A DNA stretch of 64,000 nucleotides, taken from NCBI RefSeq assembly GCF_030254645.1, contig NZ_CP116346.1, forward strand, positions 1,406,001 to 1,470,000, in the 5' to 3' direction. The translations under genes and the position numbers were made by a program. Numbering within the stretch: position 1 is the stretch's first letter; the number at the start of each line of letters is the position of its first letter. Below the pieces are notes generated by a model. The model did not search any database, was not told where the DNA came from, and was given only the letters and a program-made list of their open reading frames with translations. Shown here piece after piece: positions 9,032-18,415 of the stretch. The stretch comes from Paucibacter sediminis (lineage in GTDB: Bacteria > Pseudomonadota > Gammaproteobacteria > Burkholderiales > Burkholderiaceae_C).

Positions 9032-12000
9032 ATGGCCATGGCACGCCTGTCCTGCTTGCGCGCGCTGACGAGGCTTGCCCTGCTGGCCGGCCTGCTGCTG
9101 GCGCCCGCCTTCGCGCAGGCGCAGAGCGCGGCCATGCAGACCCTGCGCTTCCAGCATCTGCGCGGCGAGCAGGGCCTGCCGGACGACTCGGTGACCGCGA
9201 TGCTGCAGGACCAGCGCGGCTTCATGTGGCTGGGCACGGTGGCCGGGCTGGCGCGCTACGACGGCCGGCGCATGAAGCTGTTCGGCTCCGAGCCCGAGCA
9301 GGCCGCCAGCCTCAGCCATGCCTTCGTGCTGGCGCTGCTGGCGGATGGCGCGGGCGGCATGTGGGTGGGCACGGCGCGCGGCCTCGACCATCTGGACTGG
9401 GGCAGCGAGCGCATCCGCCGCCACGAGCTACCCGCCTGGATGAGCGCCCAGCAGCGGCGCGTGTTCGCGCTCGCCCCGAATGGCAGCGGCCGCCTCTGGC
9501 TGGCCACCATGGGCGGCCTGCTGCGCTACGACATCCGCAGCGGCGAGGCCGAGCGGGTCGGCAGCGGCGGCGCTGACGCCGCGACGGCCGATGAAACCGC
9601 AAGAGCCCTGCTGCCGGACGGCAGCGGCGGAGTCTGGGTCGGGCAGGGGGCACGCGTCCGGCATCTGGACGCCGCGGGCCGCGAGCTGCAAAGCCTGGAC
9701 GCCGCGGCCGCCAGTGGCGACGCCGTGCGCGGCACCGTGCGCAGCCTGCTGCTGGACCATCGTCATCGCCTCTGGGTCGGCACGCATGCGGGCGCGCAGA
9801 TCTGGGAGCTCGGCGGCGCCGTGCCGCGCCTGCATGCCGATACCGCGCTGCTGCCCAAGCTGGGCGTGGTGTACGCGCTGCGCCAGGACGACGAGAAGAC
9901 CGTCTGGCTGGGCTGCACCACCGGCCTGCTGCGCCTGCGCGACGCCGCGCCGCCGGCCGAGTGGTTCCGCCACCATCCGGCGCTGCCGAACAGCCTGGGC
10001 GGCGACTCCGTCGCCTCGCTGTTCCAGGACGAGGCCGGCACGCTGTGGGTCGGCACCTGGGGTTATGGCGTGAGCCTGGTGGACCTGCAGAGCCAGGGCT
10101 TCACCAGCTACCGCCACCTGCCCGATGTGGCCGACAGCCTGGCCCAGCCGGGCGTGATGGCGATCGTGCCGGATGGCCGCGCCCATGCCTGGGTAGGCAC
10201 CTACGGCGCCGGCCTGAACCGCCTGCACCTGCCCAGCGGCCATGCCGAGCGCATCGCGCCGGCCGCCACCGGCATCGCCCGCATCAAGGCCCTGCTGCCC
10301 GAGGGTGCCGACCAGCTCTGGATCGGCGGCGAGGAGGGCCTGACGCGCTACGACATCCGCCTGAACCGCCACCAGCGCATCGCGCTGGACCACCGCACGC
10401 CGGCCGGCGCCTCGATCAGCTCGCTGCTGCGCGACCGCCAGGGCGAGGTCTGGGCCGGCAGCGCGGCCGGCCTGTACCGCATCGACGGCGCGGGCCGGCT
10501 GCGCAGCTACCGCGCCACCGGCAGCCCCGGTTCGCTCGCGCACGACACGGTGGACTGCCTGCTGGAAGACCGCGAGGGCCGGCTCTGGATCGGCACCAAG
10601 GGCGGCCTGCACCGTTGGCTGCCCGAGAGCGAGGGCTTCGAGCAACCGCTGCGGCCCAGCGCCGGCATCGCCAATCCGGCGCGCCTGAACATCCAGGCGC
10701 TGCGCCAGGACAGCCGCGGACGCATCTGGGTAGGCACCGACCTCGGCCTCTACGAGCTGCTGCAGGACGGGTCGGGCTGGACCCTGGCCTCCTGGCGCCA
10801 GACCCTGGGCATGCCGCCGGGCTGGATCAATGCGATCCAGGACGCCGTCGATGGCGAACTCTGGATGTCGGGCCAGCGCGGCCTGGTGCGCCTGCGCCCC
10901 GAGCAGCATCTGGCGCGCCTCTACCCCAGCCATGGCGGGCCCTTCGACGGCGTGTTCAGCTTCGGCGCGGCGGCGCGCAGCGAAGACGGCAGCCTGTTCT
11001 TCGGCGCGGCGGCGCTCTATGTCTTCAAGCCCGAGCTGCTGCGCGACAACCTCAGCCCGCCGCGCGTGGTGCTGTCGGACCTGCTGGTCTTCAACCGCTC
11101 GCTGCTGGCAGACGCGGGCCCGGGCGCCTCGGCAGCGGCCGCGCCAGGTGCCAGCATGGCCAGCGCGCCGCTGAGCCTGCAGGAGCTGGGCATAGACGGG
11201 CCCTTGCACGAGGCGCAGGCGCTGCGGCTCTCGCACCGCGAGGCGATGGTGAGCCTGGAGTTCGCAGCCTTGAGCTTCTACGACCACGCGCTCAACCAAT
11301 ACGCCTGGATGCTGGAGGGCTTCGACAAGGAATGGATACGCGGCAAGCCCGGCGAGGGCGTGGCCACCTACACCAATCTGGACCCGGGCAGCTACCGCCT
11401 GCTCGTCAAGGCGGCCGGCGCCGGCGGGGTCTGGAGCGAGGACGCCTTCAGCCTGCCCGTGGAGGTGCTGCCGCCCTGGTGGGGCAGCCGCTGGTTCCGC
11501 GGCCTGGCGCTCGCCCTGCTGCTGCTGGGCCTGAGCCTGCTGCACCTGCTGCGCCTGCGCTCACTGCAGCGCGCCCAGCAATTGCTGGAGCGGCAGGTGC
11601 AGGCGCGCACCCAGCAGGTGGTGGAGCAGCAGCAGCAGCTGGCGCGCGAGAAGCAGGCGGTGGAGGTGCAGCACGAGGCCGCCGAGCGCGCGCGCCGCAG
11701 CATCACCCTGCTGAGCGAGATCGGCCGCGAGCTCACCGCCTCGCTCGACGCCAAGGACATCTGCGAGACGCTCTACCGCCATGTCGACAAGCTGATGGAC
11801 GTCAGCGTGTTCGGCGTCGGCCTGGTGGACTGGGACGAGCGCCTGGTGCGCTTCGACTTCGTGCGCCAGGGCGGCCGCGCCTTCAAGCCCTACAAGCGCA
11901 GCCTCGACGCCCAGGAGCAGCATGCCTCGCAATGCGCCCTGCACGCGCGCGAGCTGATCGTGCGCGAGCTGAACCGCGATGTGCGCGCGCTGGACGAGCG

Positions 12001-13015
12001 CGTGCGCGCCCTCGGCGAGGCCCAGCAGATCGAGCTGGAGGACGGGCTGGCGCCCAACCCGGCGCGCTCGGGCCTGTACGTGCCCATGCTGCTGAAGGGC
12101 CAGGTGATGGGCGTGATCAGCGTGCTGAGCAGCCGCCCCGACGCCTACCGCGAAACCGACCTCGACATGCTGCGCAACCTGGGCGCCTATGCCGCGGTGG
12201 CGCTGGCCAAGGCCGAGGCCTTCCACCGCCTCGAGTTGACGCAGGAGAAGCTGGTGGAGCAGGAGAAGCTGGCCGCCTTGGGTGCGCTGGTGGCCGGGGT
12301 CGCGCACGAGCTCAACACGCCGATCGGCAACGCCCTGCTGATGGCCAGCACGCTGCGCGACAGCAGCCGGCGCTTCCGCCAGCGCCTGGGCGACGGCGGC
12401 CTGCGCCGCTCGGAGCTGGACAGCTATTGCGACGGCATCGACGCGTCCAGCGAACTGCTGCTGAAAAGCCTGGAGGGCGCCACCACCCTGGTGCAGAGCT
12501 TCAAGCAGCTGGCGCTGGACCAGAGCTCGGACCAGCGCCGCCGCTTCGACCTGCGCCAGGTGTGCGCCGAAATCGTGCTGACCCTGCAGAACTTCCTGCG
12601 CCACGACCAGCATGAGCTGACCCTCGAAGTGCCCGACGGCATCATGCTGGACAGCTACCCCGGCCCGCTGGGCCAGGTGCTCAGCAACCTGATCGTGAAC
12701 GCCGTGCTGCATGGCTTCGAGGGCCGCAAGGGCGGCCGCATCCGGCTCGCCGCCGAGCTGCAGGGGCGCGAGCAGGTGCTGCTGAGCTTCAGCGACGACG
12801 GCCGCGGCATCGCCCCCGCCCACCTGAAGCGCATCTTCGACCCCTTCTTCACCACCCGGTTGGGCCAGGGCGGCAGCGGCCTGGGCCTGCACATCAGCTA
12901 CAACATCGTCAGCTCGCTGCTGGGCGGGCGCATCAGCGTCGCCAGCACGCCGGGCGAGGGCACGCGCTTCGAGCTGCTGCTGCCGCTCAATGCGCCGCAG
13001 GCGCCGAGGTCCTGA
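9032..13015 (+). CDS. Two-component-regulator-propeller sensor histidine kinase with GAF domain
   Basis: About 1327 residues with a Sec signal peptide (ends near FAQAQS). A series of Reg_prop repeats (LWVGT, MWLGT, LWIGG, IWVGT) builds a large periplasmic beta-propeller to about residue 720. A Y_Y_Y domain follows (YAWMLEGFDKEW, TYTNLDPGSYRL), then one transmembrane helix near 817-845, a coiled coil, a cytoplasmic GAF domain (about 890-1066) and the kinase core. The phospho-acceptor is His1092 in VAHELNTPIGN. The N box (NLIVNAVLHG), G1 (DDGRGI) and G2 (GSGLGLHI) of the ATPase are intact. There is no receiver or DNA-binding domain, so it is not a one-protein hybrid, and no response regulator gene is adjacent. 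The gene converges with an AraC regulator six bases away. Confidence 0.93.
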   Translation: MAMARLSCLRALTRLALLAGLLLAPAFAQAQSAAMQTLRFQHLRGEQGLPDDSVTAMLQDQRGFMWLGTVAGLARYDGRRMKLFGSEPEQAASLSHAFVLALLADGAGGMWVGTARGLDHLDWGSERIRRHELPAWMSAQQRRVFALAPNGSGRLWLATMGGLLRYDIRSGEAERVGSGGADAATADETARALLPDGSGGVWVGQGARVRHLDAAGRELQSLDAAAASGDAVRGTVRSLLLDHRHRLWVGTHAGAQIWELGGAVPRLHADTALLPKLGVVYALRQDDEKTVWLGCTTGLLRLRDAAPPAEWFRHHPALPNSLGGDSVASLFQDEAGTLWVGTWGYGVSLVDLQSQGFTSYRHLPDVADSLAQPGVMAIVPDGRAHAWVGTYGAGLNRLHLPSGHAERIAPAATGIARIKALLPEGADQLWIGGEEGLTRYDIRLNRHQRIALDHRTPAGASISSLLRDRQGEVWAGSAAGLYRIDGAGRLRSYRATGSPGSLAHDTVDCLLEDREGRLWIGTKGGLHRWLPESEGFEQPLRPSAGIANPARLNIQALRQDSRGRIWVGTDLGLYELLQDGSGWTLASWRQTLGMPPGWINAIQDAVDGELWMSGQRGLVRLRPEQHLARLYPSHGGPFDGVFSFGAAARSEDGSLFFGAAALYVFKPELLRDNLSPPRVVLSDLLVFNRSLLADAGPGASAAAAPGASMASAPLSLQELGIDGPLHEAQALRLSHREAMVSLEFAALSFYDHALNQYAWMLEGFDKEWIRGKPGEGVATYTNLDPGSYRLLVKAAGAGGVWSEDAFSLPVEVLPPWWGSRWFRGLALALLLLGLSLLHLLRLRSLQRAQQLLERQVQARTQQVVEQQQQLAREKQAVEVQHEAAERARRSITLLSEIGRELTASLDAKDICETLYRHVDKLMDVSVFGVGLVDWDERLVRFDFVRQGGRAFKPYKRSLDAQEQHASQCALHARELIVRELNRDVRALDERVRALGEAQQIELEDGLAPNPARSGLYVPMLLKGQVMGVISVLSSRPDAYRETDLDMLRNLGAYAAVALAKAEAFHRLELTQEKLVEQEKLAALGALVAGVAHELNTPIGNALLMASTLRDSSRRFRQRLGDGGLRRSELDSYCDGIDASSELLLKSLEGATTLVQSFKQLALDQSSDQRRRFDLRQVCAEIVLTLQNFLRHDQHELTLEVPDGIMLDSYPGPLGQVLSNLIVNAVLHGFEGRKGGRIRLAAELQGREQVLLSFSDDGRGIAPAHLKRIFDPFFTTRLGQGGSGLGLHISYNIVSSLLGGRISVASTPGEGTRFELLLPLNAPQAPRS

Positions 13016-13021
13016 AGCCGG

Positions 13022-13900
13022 CTACTGCCAGACCCGGTAGGCCCAGAAGCCCTCGTCGCTGGCGATACGCCGCCGCAGTTCCGCAGGTGAAAAGCCGGTG
13101 ATGCGGCGCGACTCGCGGCACAGATGTGACTGGTCCGCATAGCCCTGCTCCAGCGCCAGCTGGGCCCAGGCCGGCGGCTGCTGCGCACGCAGACCGGCAA
13201 AGAAGGCGCGCTCGGCGCGCCCCAGGCCGCGCAGTTCGCGCAGGGGCTGGCCGGCCCAGGCCCGGATGCGCCGCTCCACCTGGCGCAGGCTGCGCCCCGG
13301 CGCCGAGGTGGCGGCATGCAGGGCCAGGCCTTCGGCCCACTCGGCATAGCGCTGCAGGGCGGGCACGCGCTCCGCCCGCCACAGCGGCCGCAGGAACGCC
13401 TCGATGCAGGCCATGCGGGCGGCATCGTCGGGCGCGGCCGCCACTTGCGCGGCCATGGCCAGCCAGCTTGGGGGCAGCAGCGTGGCGGCATCCACGGTGC
13501 GGTTCATGAGGCTCTCGGGGGCCAGGCCGGTGAGGCGCCGCAGCGCGTCGGGCATCAGCATCAGCATCAGGCCCCGCGCCGGGCCCGGGTTCCAGGTGAT
13601 GCTGGGCATGGTCTGGGGGCCGCTCAGGCTGAACGCCACCGGCAGTGTCTGGCGCGGGCTTTGCAGGCTAGCGGGCGCGCCGGGTGCCAGCAGCTCGGCC
13701 GTGCCTTCGAGCCACCAGTTCAGGCTGCACAGGGGTGTAGCCGGGTAGTGGTTGAAGCGCTGTTCGGCCGGCAGAGCCAGGCCCAGCGTGCTGCGGCACA
13801 TCAGGCCGCGCACACAGCCGGCCAGGCCGGGGCTCGGCAGCAGCAGGCGGCTGTAGGCGTGGCTGTAGTCGTGGCTGTGGGCGTTCGACGCGGCAGGCAT
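13022..13900 (-). CDS. AraC-family transcriptional regulator
   Basis: About 292 residues. The C-terminal 100 residues carry two helix-turn-helix units. The second is typical of AraC proteins: QLALEQGYADQSHLCRESRR followed by TGFSPAELRRR. The N-terminal 170 residues are an effector domain resembling cupin-type AraC sensors (NHYPATPLCSLNWWLEG). The ligand and targets are unknown. It is divergent from a DUF4336 gene and convergent with the sensor kinase. The gap between the two divergent starts is only about 95 bases and could hold shared control sites. Confidence 0.9.
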   Translation of the reverse strand: MPAASNAHSHDYSHAYSRLLLPSPGLAGCVRGLMCRSTLGLALPAEQRFNHYPATPLCSLNWWLEGTAELLAPGAPASLQSPRQTLPVAFSLSGPQTMPSITWNPGPARGLMLMLMPDALRRLTGLAPESLMNRTVDAATLLPPSWLAMAAQVAAAPDDAARMACIEAFLRPLWRAERVPALQRYAEWAEGLALHAATSAPGRSLRQVERRIRAWAGQPLRELRGLGRAERAFFAGLRAQQPPAWAQLALEQGYADQSHLCRESRRITGFSPAELRRRIASDEGFWAYRVWQ

Positions 13901-13995
13901 GGCGCCGCAGTCTACGCAATGTCGAAACTCTTCAATACCGCCCGGCCGTGCCAGGCCAGCATGGCGGCCTCGTCAACCCGCAGGGAACCCCCGTC

Positions 13996-14673
13996 GTGCT
14001 CCATCGCATCACCGACCAGCTCTGGCATGCCCAGCATCGATTCCACGTCAACGGCCTGGCCGTCAGCTCACGCATGAGCGTGGTGCAGCTGCCCGGCGGG
14101 CAGCTGTGGCTGCACTCGCCGGTGCCCATCTCCGCCGCGCTGCGCGCCCAGCTGTGTGAGCTGGGTGAGGTGCGCTACATCGTGGCACCCAGCAAGACCC
14201 ACCACCTCTTCCTGGCCGACTGTGCAGCCGCCTTTCCCCAGGCGCAGCTGTTCGGCGCCCCCGGCCTGCGTGCCAAGCGGCCCGAGCTCGCCGGCCTGCA
14301 GGAGCTGCCCGAGCCGGCCGCAGCGCCATGGGCGCCGGCGCTCGACTGGGCCCTGTTCGAAGGCATCCCCTATGCCAATGAAACCGTCTGGTTTCACCGC
14401 CCCTCGGCCAGCCTGATACTCACCGACCTGCTGCAATGCTGGCAGCATGCGGGCTCCTGGCAGGCGCGCCTGTATGCACGCCTGACCGGTGTGCACCGGC
14501 AGCTGGCCGCCCCACGCACGGTGCGCGCCCTGGTGCGCGACCGCGCCGCCGCGCGGCGCAGCATTGAACGGCTGCTCGCTTGGCCGTTCGAGCGCGTGCT
14601 GCTGGCGCATGACGCCACGCTGGAGCAGGACGCGCACGCAAGCGTGGCACGCGCCTTGCGCGCCCTGGCCTAG
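13996..14673 (+). CDS. DUF4336 domain-containing protein
   Basis: About 225 residues from the GTG at 13996, which has AGGGA nine bases upstream; a GTG at 13948 would add 16 residues. The pattern LWHAQHRF, SSRMSVVQLPGGQLWLHSPVPI and VAPSKTHHLFLADCAAAFP belongs to the DUF4336 family, which has a metallo-beta-lactamase-like fold but lacks the full metal site. The HH pair is the most conserved feature. The biochemical role of the family is not established. It is divergent from the AraC regulator. Confidence 0.8.
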   Translation: MLHRITDQLWHAQHRFHVNGLAVSSRMSVVQLPGGQLWLHSPVPISAALRAQLCELGEVRYIVAPSKTHHLFLADCAAAFPQAQLFGAPGLRAKRPELAGLQELPEPAAAPWAPALDWALFEGIPYANETVWFHRPSASLILTDLLQCWQHAGSWQARLYARLTGVHRQLAAPRTVRALVRDRAAARRSIERLLAWPFERVLLAHDATLEQDAHASVARALRALA

Positions 14674-14772
14674 CAAGCAGCGGCTTGCGCCACCTCAAGC
14701 CCCGCGCCACGCGCCCTTCTAGACTGGCACTGCCCGAGGTGTGCGCACCTGGGCAAGAAAGGAGCCGTCACC

Positions 14773-15162
14773 ATGTTGCCCAAGGCCATTCTCCCCGCGT
14801 TGCCGGCCTGCTCGCTCGTCGCCGGCCTGCTGTGCGCCGCCGCGGCGGCAACGGCCCAGCCGCTGCCGCGCTCGCATATCGCCTCGCCCGAGGTCTATAC
14901 CGTGATCGCCGAGAACGAGCAGTACCTGGTCATCGCCGCCACCTGGAAGCCCGGCCAGAAGGACAAACCGCATGCCCACGCCAGCTCGGGCGTTTACGTG
15001 CTGACCGATTGCAGCCTGCGCTACTACAACGCCGACGGCAAGCTGCTGGCCGAGGGCCACCCGGTGGCCGGGCGTGCGGTGGTGCAGAACCCGATCGCCG
15101 GCCACATCGTCGAGAACGTCGGCAACGGCGACTGCAAGCTGATCATGTTCGAGCCGAAGTAG
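14773..15162 (+). CDS. Small secreted cupin-like protein
   Basis: About 129 residues with a signal peptide (cleavage near ATAQP) and a good ribosome site, AAAGGAG, ahead of the ATG. The mature protein contains KPHAHASSGVYVLTDC, resembling the first cupin motif with two histidines, and looks like a single small beta-barrel. The family is common next to hydrolases in beta- and gammaproteobacteria, but no function is known. It converges with the serine hydrolase gene, with 16 bases between the stops. Confidence 0.75.
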   Translation: MLPKAILPALPACSLVAGLLCAAAAATAQPLPRSHIASPEVYTVIAENEQYLVIAATWKPGQKDKPHAHASSGVYVLTDCSLRYYNADGKLLAEGHPVAGRAVVQNPIAGHIVENVGNGDCKLIMFEPK

Positions 15163-15178
15163 CGGCGCCGCGCGCGGG

Positions 15179-16657
15179 TCAGCGCAGCGGCGCCACGCGC
15201 CGCATCAGCTGGCCCCAGCTCTCCACCGCCTCCACCTCGCCGGCGGCATTGCGCCGGAACCGGTAGGCCTCGGCCAGGCTGCCGTCGTCGCGCAGCGCGC
15301 GGAACTGGTCGGGCCCGACCGGCTTGAGCAATTGCAGATCGCCCGCCGGGTCGCGCGTGGGCAGGTGCAGCAGGGCCAGCTGCTCGCCCCAGGGCACGAT
15401 CACGGTCTCGCTTTCCCAGGGCTGGTCGCTGTAGCGCCCGGCATAGGCGGGCAGCGCCGGGTTGCTGGCGGGCAGGCTCAGGCCCTTGGCCAGCAGCTTG
15501 CGGATCGGACGCGTGTAGCGGCTGCCGAAGTCCTCGCTGTCGTTGGCATTGCTCATCGTCGCCACCGCCAACTCGTCGTCCAGCGCCAGCACAAGGCCCG
15601 ATTGGTAGCCGGGGCAGAGGCCGCCGTGGCTGGCCAGGGTCTGGCTGCCATCGCGCCCCACCGCGAAACCCAGGCCCCAGCTGGTCTTGCCGTCGGGGTC
15701 GGTCCATTGCACGCGCTGCATCTCGCGCAGGGTGGCGACCTTGAGCAGCTCGCTACCGCCCTGCTTGCGCAGGCGGAACTGCCAGGCGGCAAAGCGCGCC
15801 AGGTCCTGCACCGTGGAGCTGAAGCCGGCCGCGGGCGTGATGCCCTCGGCCGCATAAGGCTTGAGCGCCTCGCGCGTGCCATCGCGCCGCAGCGAACCCC
15901 AGCCCTGCGCCAGACGCTTGCCCTGCAGCTCGAGCGGCAGCACGGTGCGCGTGTCGGCCAGCTGCAGCGGCGCGAGGATGTGGCGCTGCACATAGGTCTC
16001 GAACGGCAGGCCCGAGAGCCGGGCCACCAGCTCGCCCAGCAGGGCCATGCCCAGATTGCTGTACTGGAAGCGCTCGCCCACGCGCATGAAGCTACGCTGG
16101 CTGCCCAGGCGCTGCAGCATCTGCTCGCGCGTTGGGAACTTGAAGTCCGGCGCGGTCCAGTAGGCGAAATCGGCCTCGCGCGGCAGGCCGGCCGAATGCG
16201 TCAGCAGCGCGCGCACGCTGATCGCGCCGCTGTCGGGATCGTCGCGCTGCAGCGTGAACTCGGGCAGGAGCTTGCCGATGTCGTCGTCGAGCGAGAAGCG
16301 GCCCTGTTCCCACAGCTGCATCACCGCCACCGCGGTGAAGAGCTTGGAGATCGAGCAGATGCCGTAGACCGTGTCGGGCCCGGCCGGCAGCCGGCCGGCG
16401 GCGTCGAGCTTGCCATAGCCCTTGGCCCAGAGCAGCTCGGGGCCGCGCTGCACCGCCACCGACAGCGCCGGTACGCGCTCATAGGCGAGCTGGGCGTCGA
16501 GCCAGAGGTCCAGCAGGCGCAAGACATCCTGGGGCTGAGTCTTGGCGGCCACGGGCGTCATCGGCGCCGGGGTCAGGTCTTGCTGGGCCAGGGCGGCACC
16601 GCTTGCCAGAACGGCGGCCAGGGTCAGCTGGCGGGCGCGCGTGGCGAATGCATGCAT
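15179..16657 (-). CDS. Secreted serine hydrolase, class C beta-lactamase-like
   Basis: About 492 residues with a Sec signal peptide (ends near ALAQQ). The penicillin-recognising serine hydrolase motifs are present: SISK with Ser102/Lys105, YSN at 199-201, and HGG in ASHGGLCPG replacing the KTG box. The last 130 residues form a C-terminal extension seen in esterase/peptidase-type relatives (PF00144 proteins). The family includes AmpC, D-aminopeptidases and esterases. The HGG motif and the extension favour a periplasmic esterase or peptidase over a true beta-lactamase. Its substrate is unknown. Confidence 0.88.
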   Translation of the reverse strand: MHAFATRARQLTLAAVLASGAALAQQDLTPAPMTPVAAKTQPQDVLRLLDLWLDAQLAYERVPALSVAVQRGPELLWAKGYGKLDAAGRLPAGPDTVYGICSISKLFTAVAVMQLWEQGRFSLDDDIGKLLPEFTLQRDDPDSGAISVRALLTHSAGLPREADFAYWTAPDFKFPTREQMLQRLGSQRSFMRVGERFQYSNLGMALLGELVARLSGLPFETYVQRHILAPLQLADTRTVLPLELQGKRLAQGWGSLRRDGTREALKPYAAEGITPAAGFSSTVQDLARFAAWQFRLRKQGGSELLKVATLREMQRVQWTDPDGKTSWGLGFAVGRDGSQTLASHGGLCPGYQSGLVLALDDELAVATMSNANDSEDFGSRYTRPIRKLLAKGLSLPASNPALPAYAGRYSDQPWESETVIVPWGEQLALLHLPTRDPAGDLQLLKPVGPDQFRALRDDGSLAEAYRFRRNAAGEVEAVESWGQLMRRVAPLR

Positions 16658-16730
16658 CGTTGTTCTCCGCTGTGTGCCGAATGCGGCGCCGACATGCTAC
16701 AGCGCCGTCGACGCGGCAGGCGGCCTCGAT

Positions 16731-17273
16731 TCAGGCCGCGGGCTCGAAGCGGCGCGGCGTGGCGCCGGCATGCCATTCGTAGTACAGCAGGTCGTGCCAG
16801 GCGCCCGCCAGCTCGATGGCGCGCGTGGCCCGCCCGAACTCGCGGAAGCCATTGCGCAGCAGCACGCGGCTGGAGCCGATATTGTCGGCACGCACCTCGG
16901 CCTCGATGCGCCACAGGCCCAGCCGCGTGCGCGCCTCCTCCAGCACCATGGCCAGCGCCCGCGTGGCATGGCCCCGGCCCTGGTGCGCGGCGCTCATGCG
17001 GTAGCCCAGCATGGCCTTGTTGAAGAAGCGCCGCTCCACATGGCGCAGATTGATGCGCCCGACAATCTCGTCGTGCAGCTTCAGCACATAGGCATGGGCG
17101 CTGTCGGCGGCGCGTGCCTGCTCGGCCTCGGCGATGGAGGCCTGCACCGCCGCAAGCGCGTAGAAATCCGGCTCGCGCGGATTGATCCAGCGCTCGAAGT
17201 AGGCGCGGTTCTCCAGCTCAAAGGCCAGCAGGGCAGCGGCATCGCCGCGCGCCAGGGGTTGCAGGTTCAGCAT
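16731..17273 (-). CDS. GNAT-family N-acetyltransferase, RimJ/RimL-like
   Basis: About 180 residues. The acetyl-CoA-binding motif is MSAAHQGRGHATRAL, followed by RIEAEVRADNIGSSRVLLRNGF, the RimJ/RimL signature. FERWINPREPDFY near the N-terminus is also typical of this branch. Members acetylate the N-terminus of ribosomal proteins or small amines; which applies here cannot be told. Its start codon lies immediately downstream of the YdeI-type relic. Confidence 0.88.
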   Translation of the reverse strand: MLNLQPLARGDAAALLAFELENRAYFERWINPREPDFYALAAVQASIAEAEQARAADSAHAYVLKLHDEIVGRINLRHVERRFFNKAMLGYRMSAAHQGRGHATRALAMVLEEARTRLGLWRIEAEVRADNIGSSRVLLRNGFREFGRATRAIELAGAWHDLLYYEWHAGATPRRFEPAA

Positions 17274-17274
17274 G

Positions 17275-17389
17275 GGTCCGGACTATAGAACCCCGCACAG
17301 CGCGCCTCGACCACCGACTCGGGCCGGCTCATGCTGGTCCCAAGCCAGGCGGCGAACTCGGCGGGGGTGGTGAAGAACAGGGGCTCGAC
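17275..17389 (-). pseudogene. Relic of a YdeI/OmdA-type gene with internal deletion
   Basis: Directly after the LysR stop and in the same frame, the minus strand reads EPLFFTTPAEFAAWL, the characteristic start of YdeI/OmdA-family proteins. It continues immediately into RPESVVEARCAGF, which corresponds to the WPESVDEALCFGWIDG block that normally lies about 25 residues further on. The frame then stops after about 37 codons. The start codon, the intervening block and the C-terminal three quarters are missing. This is a heavily deleted remnant lying between a LysR and a GNAT gene. Confidence 0.7.
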
Positions 17390-18313
17390 TCAGGCGTCCT
17401 GCAGGGCCGTCGGCAGTTCGGCGGCGAGCATGTCGATGGCGGCGCGGGTCTTCATCGGCAGCTGGCGCTGCTGTTGCCAGACCAGATGCACCTGCACCTC
17501 GTGACGGTGCAGTGTCTCGCCCAGCAATTGCAGTGCGCCACTGCGCAAGTGCGGCGCGACCAGCCAGCGCGGCAGGCGCGCCAGGCCCAGGCCGGCGAGG
17601 GCGGCATCGGCAATCGCCTGCACATCGTCGAGGCGCAGGCGGCGCCGCACCTGCAGATCCTGCGGGCGCCCGGCCTCGTCCTGCGCCTGCCAGGCACTCT
17701 CGGGGCCGCTGCCGGCATAGACGATGGCGCTGTGCCCGGCGAAGTCCGCGATGCACTGCGGCACGCCATGGCGCAGCAGATAGGCGGGCGCGGCACAGAT
17801 CACGAACTCGAACCGGCCCAGCGCGCGCGTCGCCAGGGTGGCGCTATCGCGCAGCGCACCCAGGCGCACGGCCAGGTCGAAGCCCTCGCCCTGCAGATCG
17901 ACGAGCCGGTCACTGAGGGCCAGCTCCAGTTCCAGGCGCGGGTGCTGGCTCAGCAAGCGGCTCAGCAGCGGTGCCACCAGCTGCCGCCCCAGCAGCAGGG
18001 GTGCGGCCACGCGCAAGCGGCCCACCAGTTCACGGCGCGAGACGTCCAGCGCGGTCTCGGCGGCCGCGATCTCGGCCAGGGCGCGCTGGCAGCGCTCGAA
18101 GAACGCCTGCCCGCTTTCGGTCAGGCTCTGGCGCCTGGTATTGCGGTTGAAGAGCTTGGTGCCCAGGCGCTGCTCCAGCCGCGCCACGCTCTTGCCCACG
18201 GCCGAGCGGGTCTGGCGCAGGCGTTCGGCAGCCAGGGCAAAACTGCCCGCCTCCACCACTTGCACAAAGGTGGCCAGGCCCTTGAGCCGCTCCTCGGCAT
18301 CGCTTGCGCCCAA
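17390..18313 (-). CDS. LysR-family transcriptional regulator
   Basis: About 307 residues. The N-terminal helix-turn-helix is FVQVVEAGSFALAAERLRQT with SAVGKSVARLEQRLGTKLF, the LysR pattern. An effector domain of two Rossmann-like lobes follows (GRLRVAAPLLLGR, FDLAVRLG, FEFVICAAPAYL). It is divergent from a quinone-oxidoreductase gene with about 100 bases between the starts, the usual arrangement in which a LysR protein controls the neighbour and itself. The YdeI-type relic follows its stop codon. Confidence 0.92.
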   Translation of the reverse strand: MGASDAEERLKGLATFVQVVEAGSFALAAERLRQTRSAVGKSVARLEQRLGTKLFNRNTRRQSLTESGQAFFERCQRALAEIAAAETALDVSRRELVGRLRVAAPLLLGRQLVAPLLSRLLSQHPRLELELALSDRLVDLQGEGFDLAVRLGALRDSATLATRALGRFEFVICAAPAYLLRHGVPQCIADFAGHSAIVYAGSGPESAWQAQDEAGRPQDLQVRRRLRLDDVQAIADAALAGLGLARLPRWLVAPHLRSGALQLLGETLHRHEVQVHLVWQQQRQLPMKTRAAIDMLAAELPTALQDA

Positions 18314-18415
18314 TTGGTTCCTCCTAGGCTACATAGAAGCGCACAAGATACTCCACTGCGGAAACTTTGTCCTCATAGACTTCCCTGCATTGCTTCACTC
18401 CTCGCAGGAACCCCG

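Noticed and set aside
9428-11545. Long minus-strand frame inside the sensor kinase gene
   Set aside because: The plus-strand propeller repeats are clear; the opposite frame has no recognisable domain.
15179-16657. Antibiotic-resistance beta-lactamase
   Set aside because: The KTG box is replaced by HGG and there is a long C-terminal extension, which fits esterase or peptidase relatives better.
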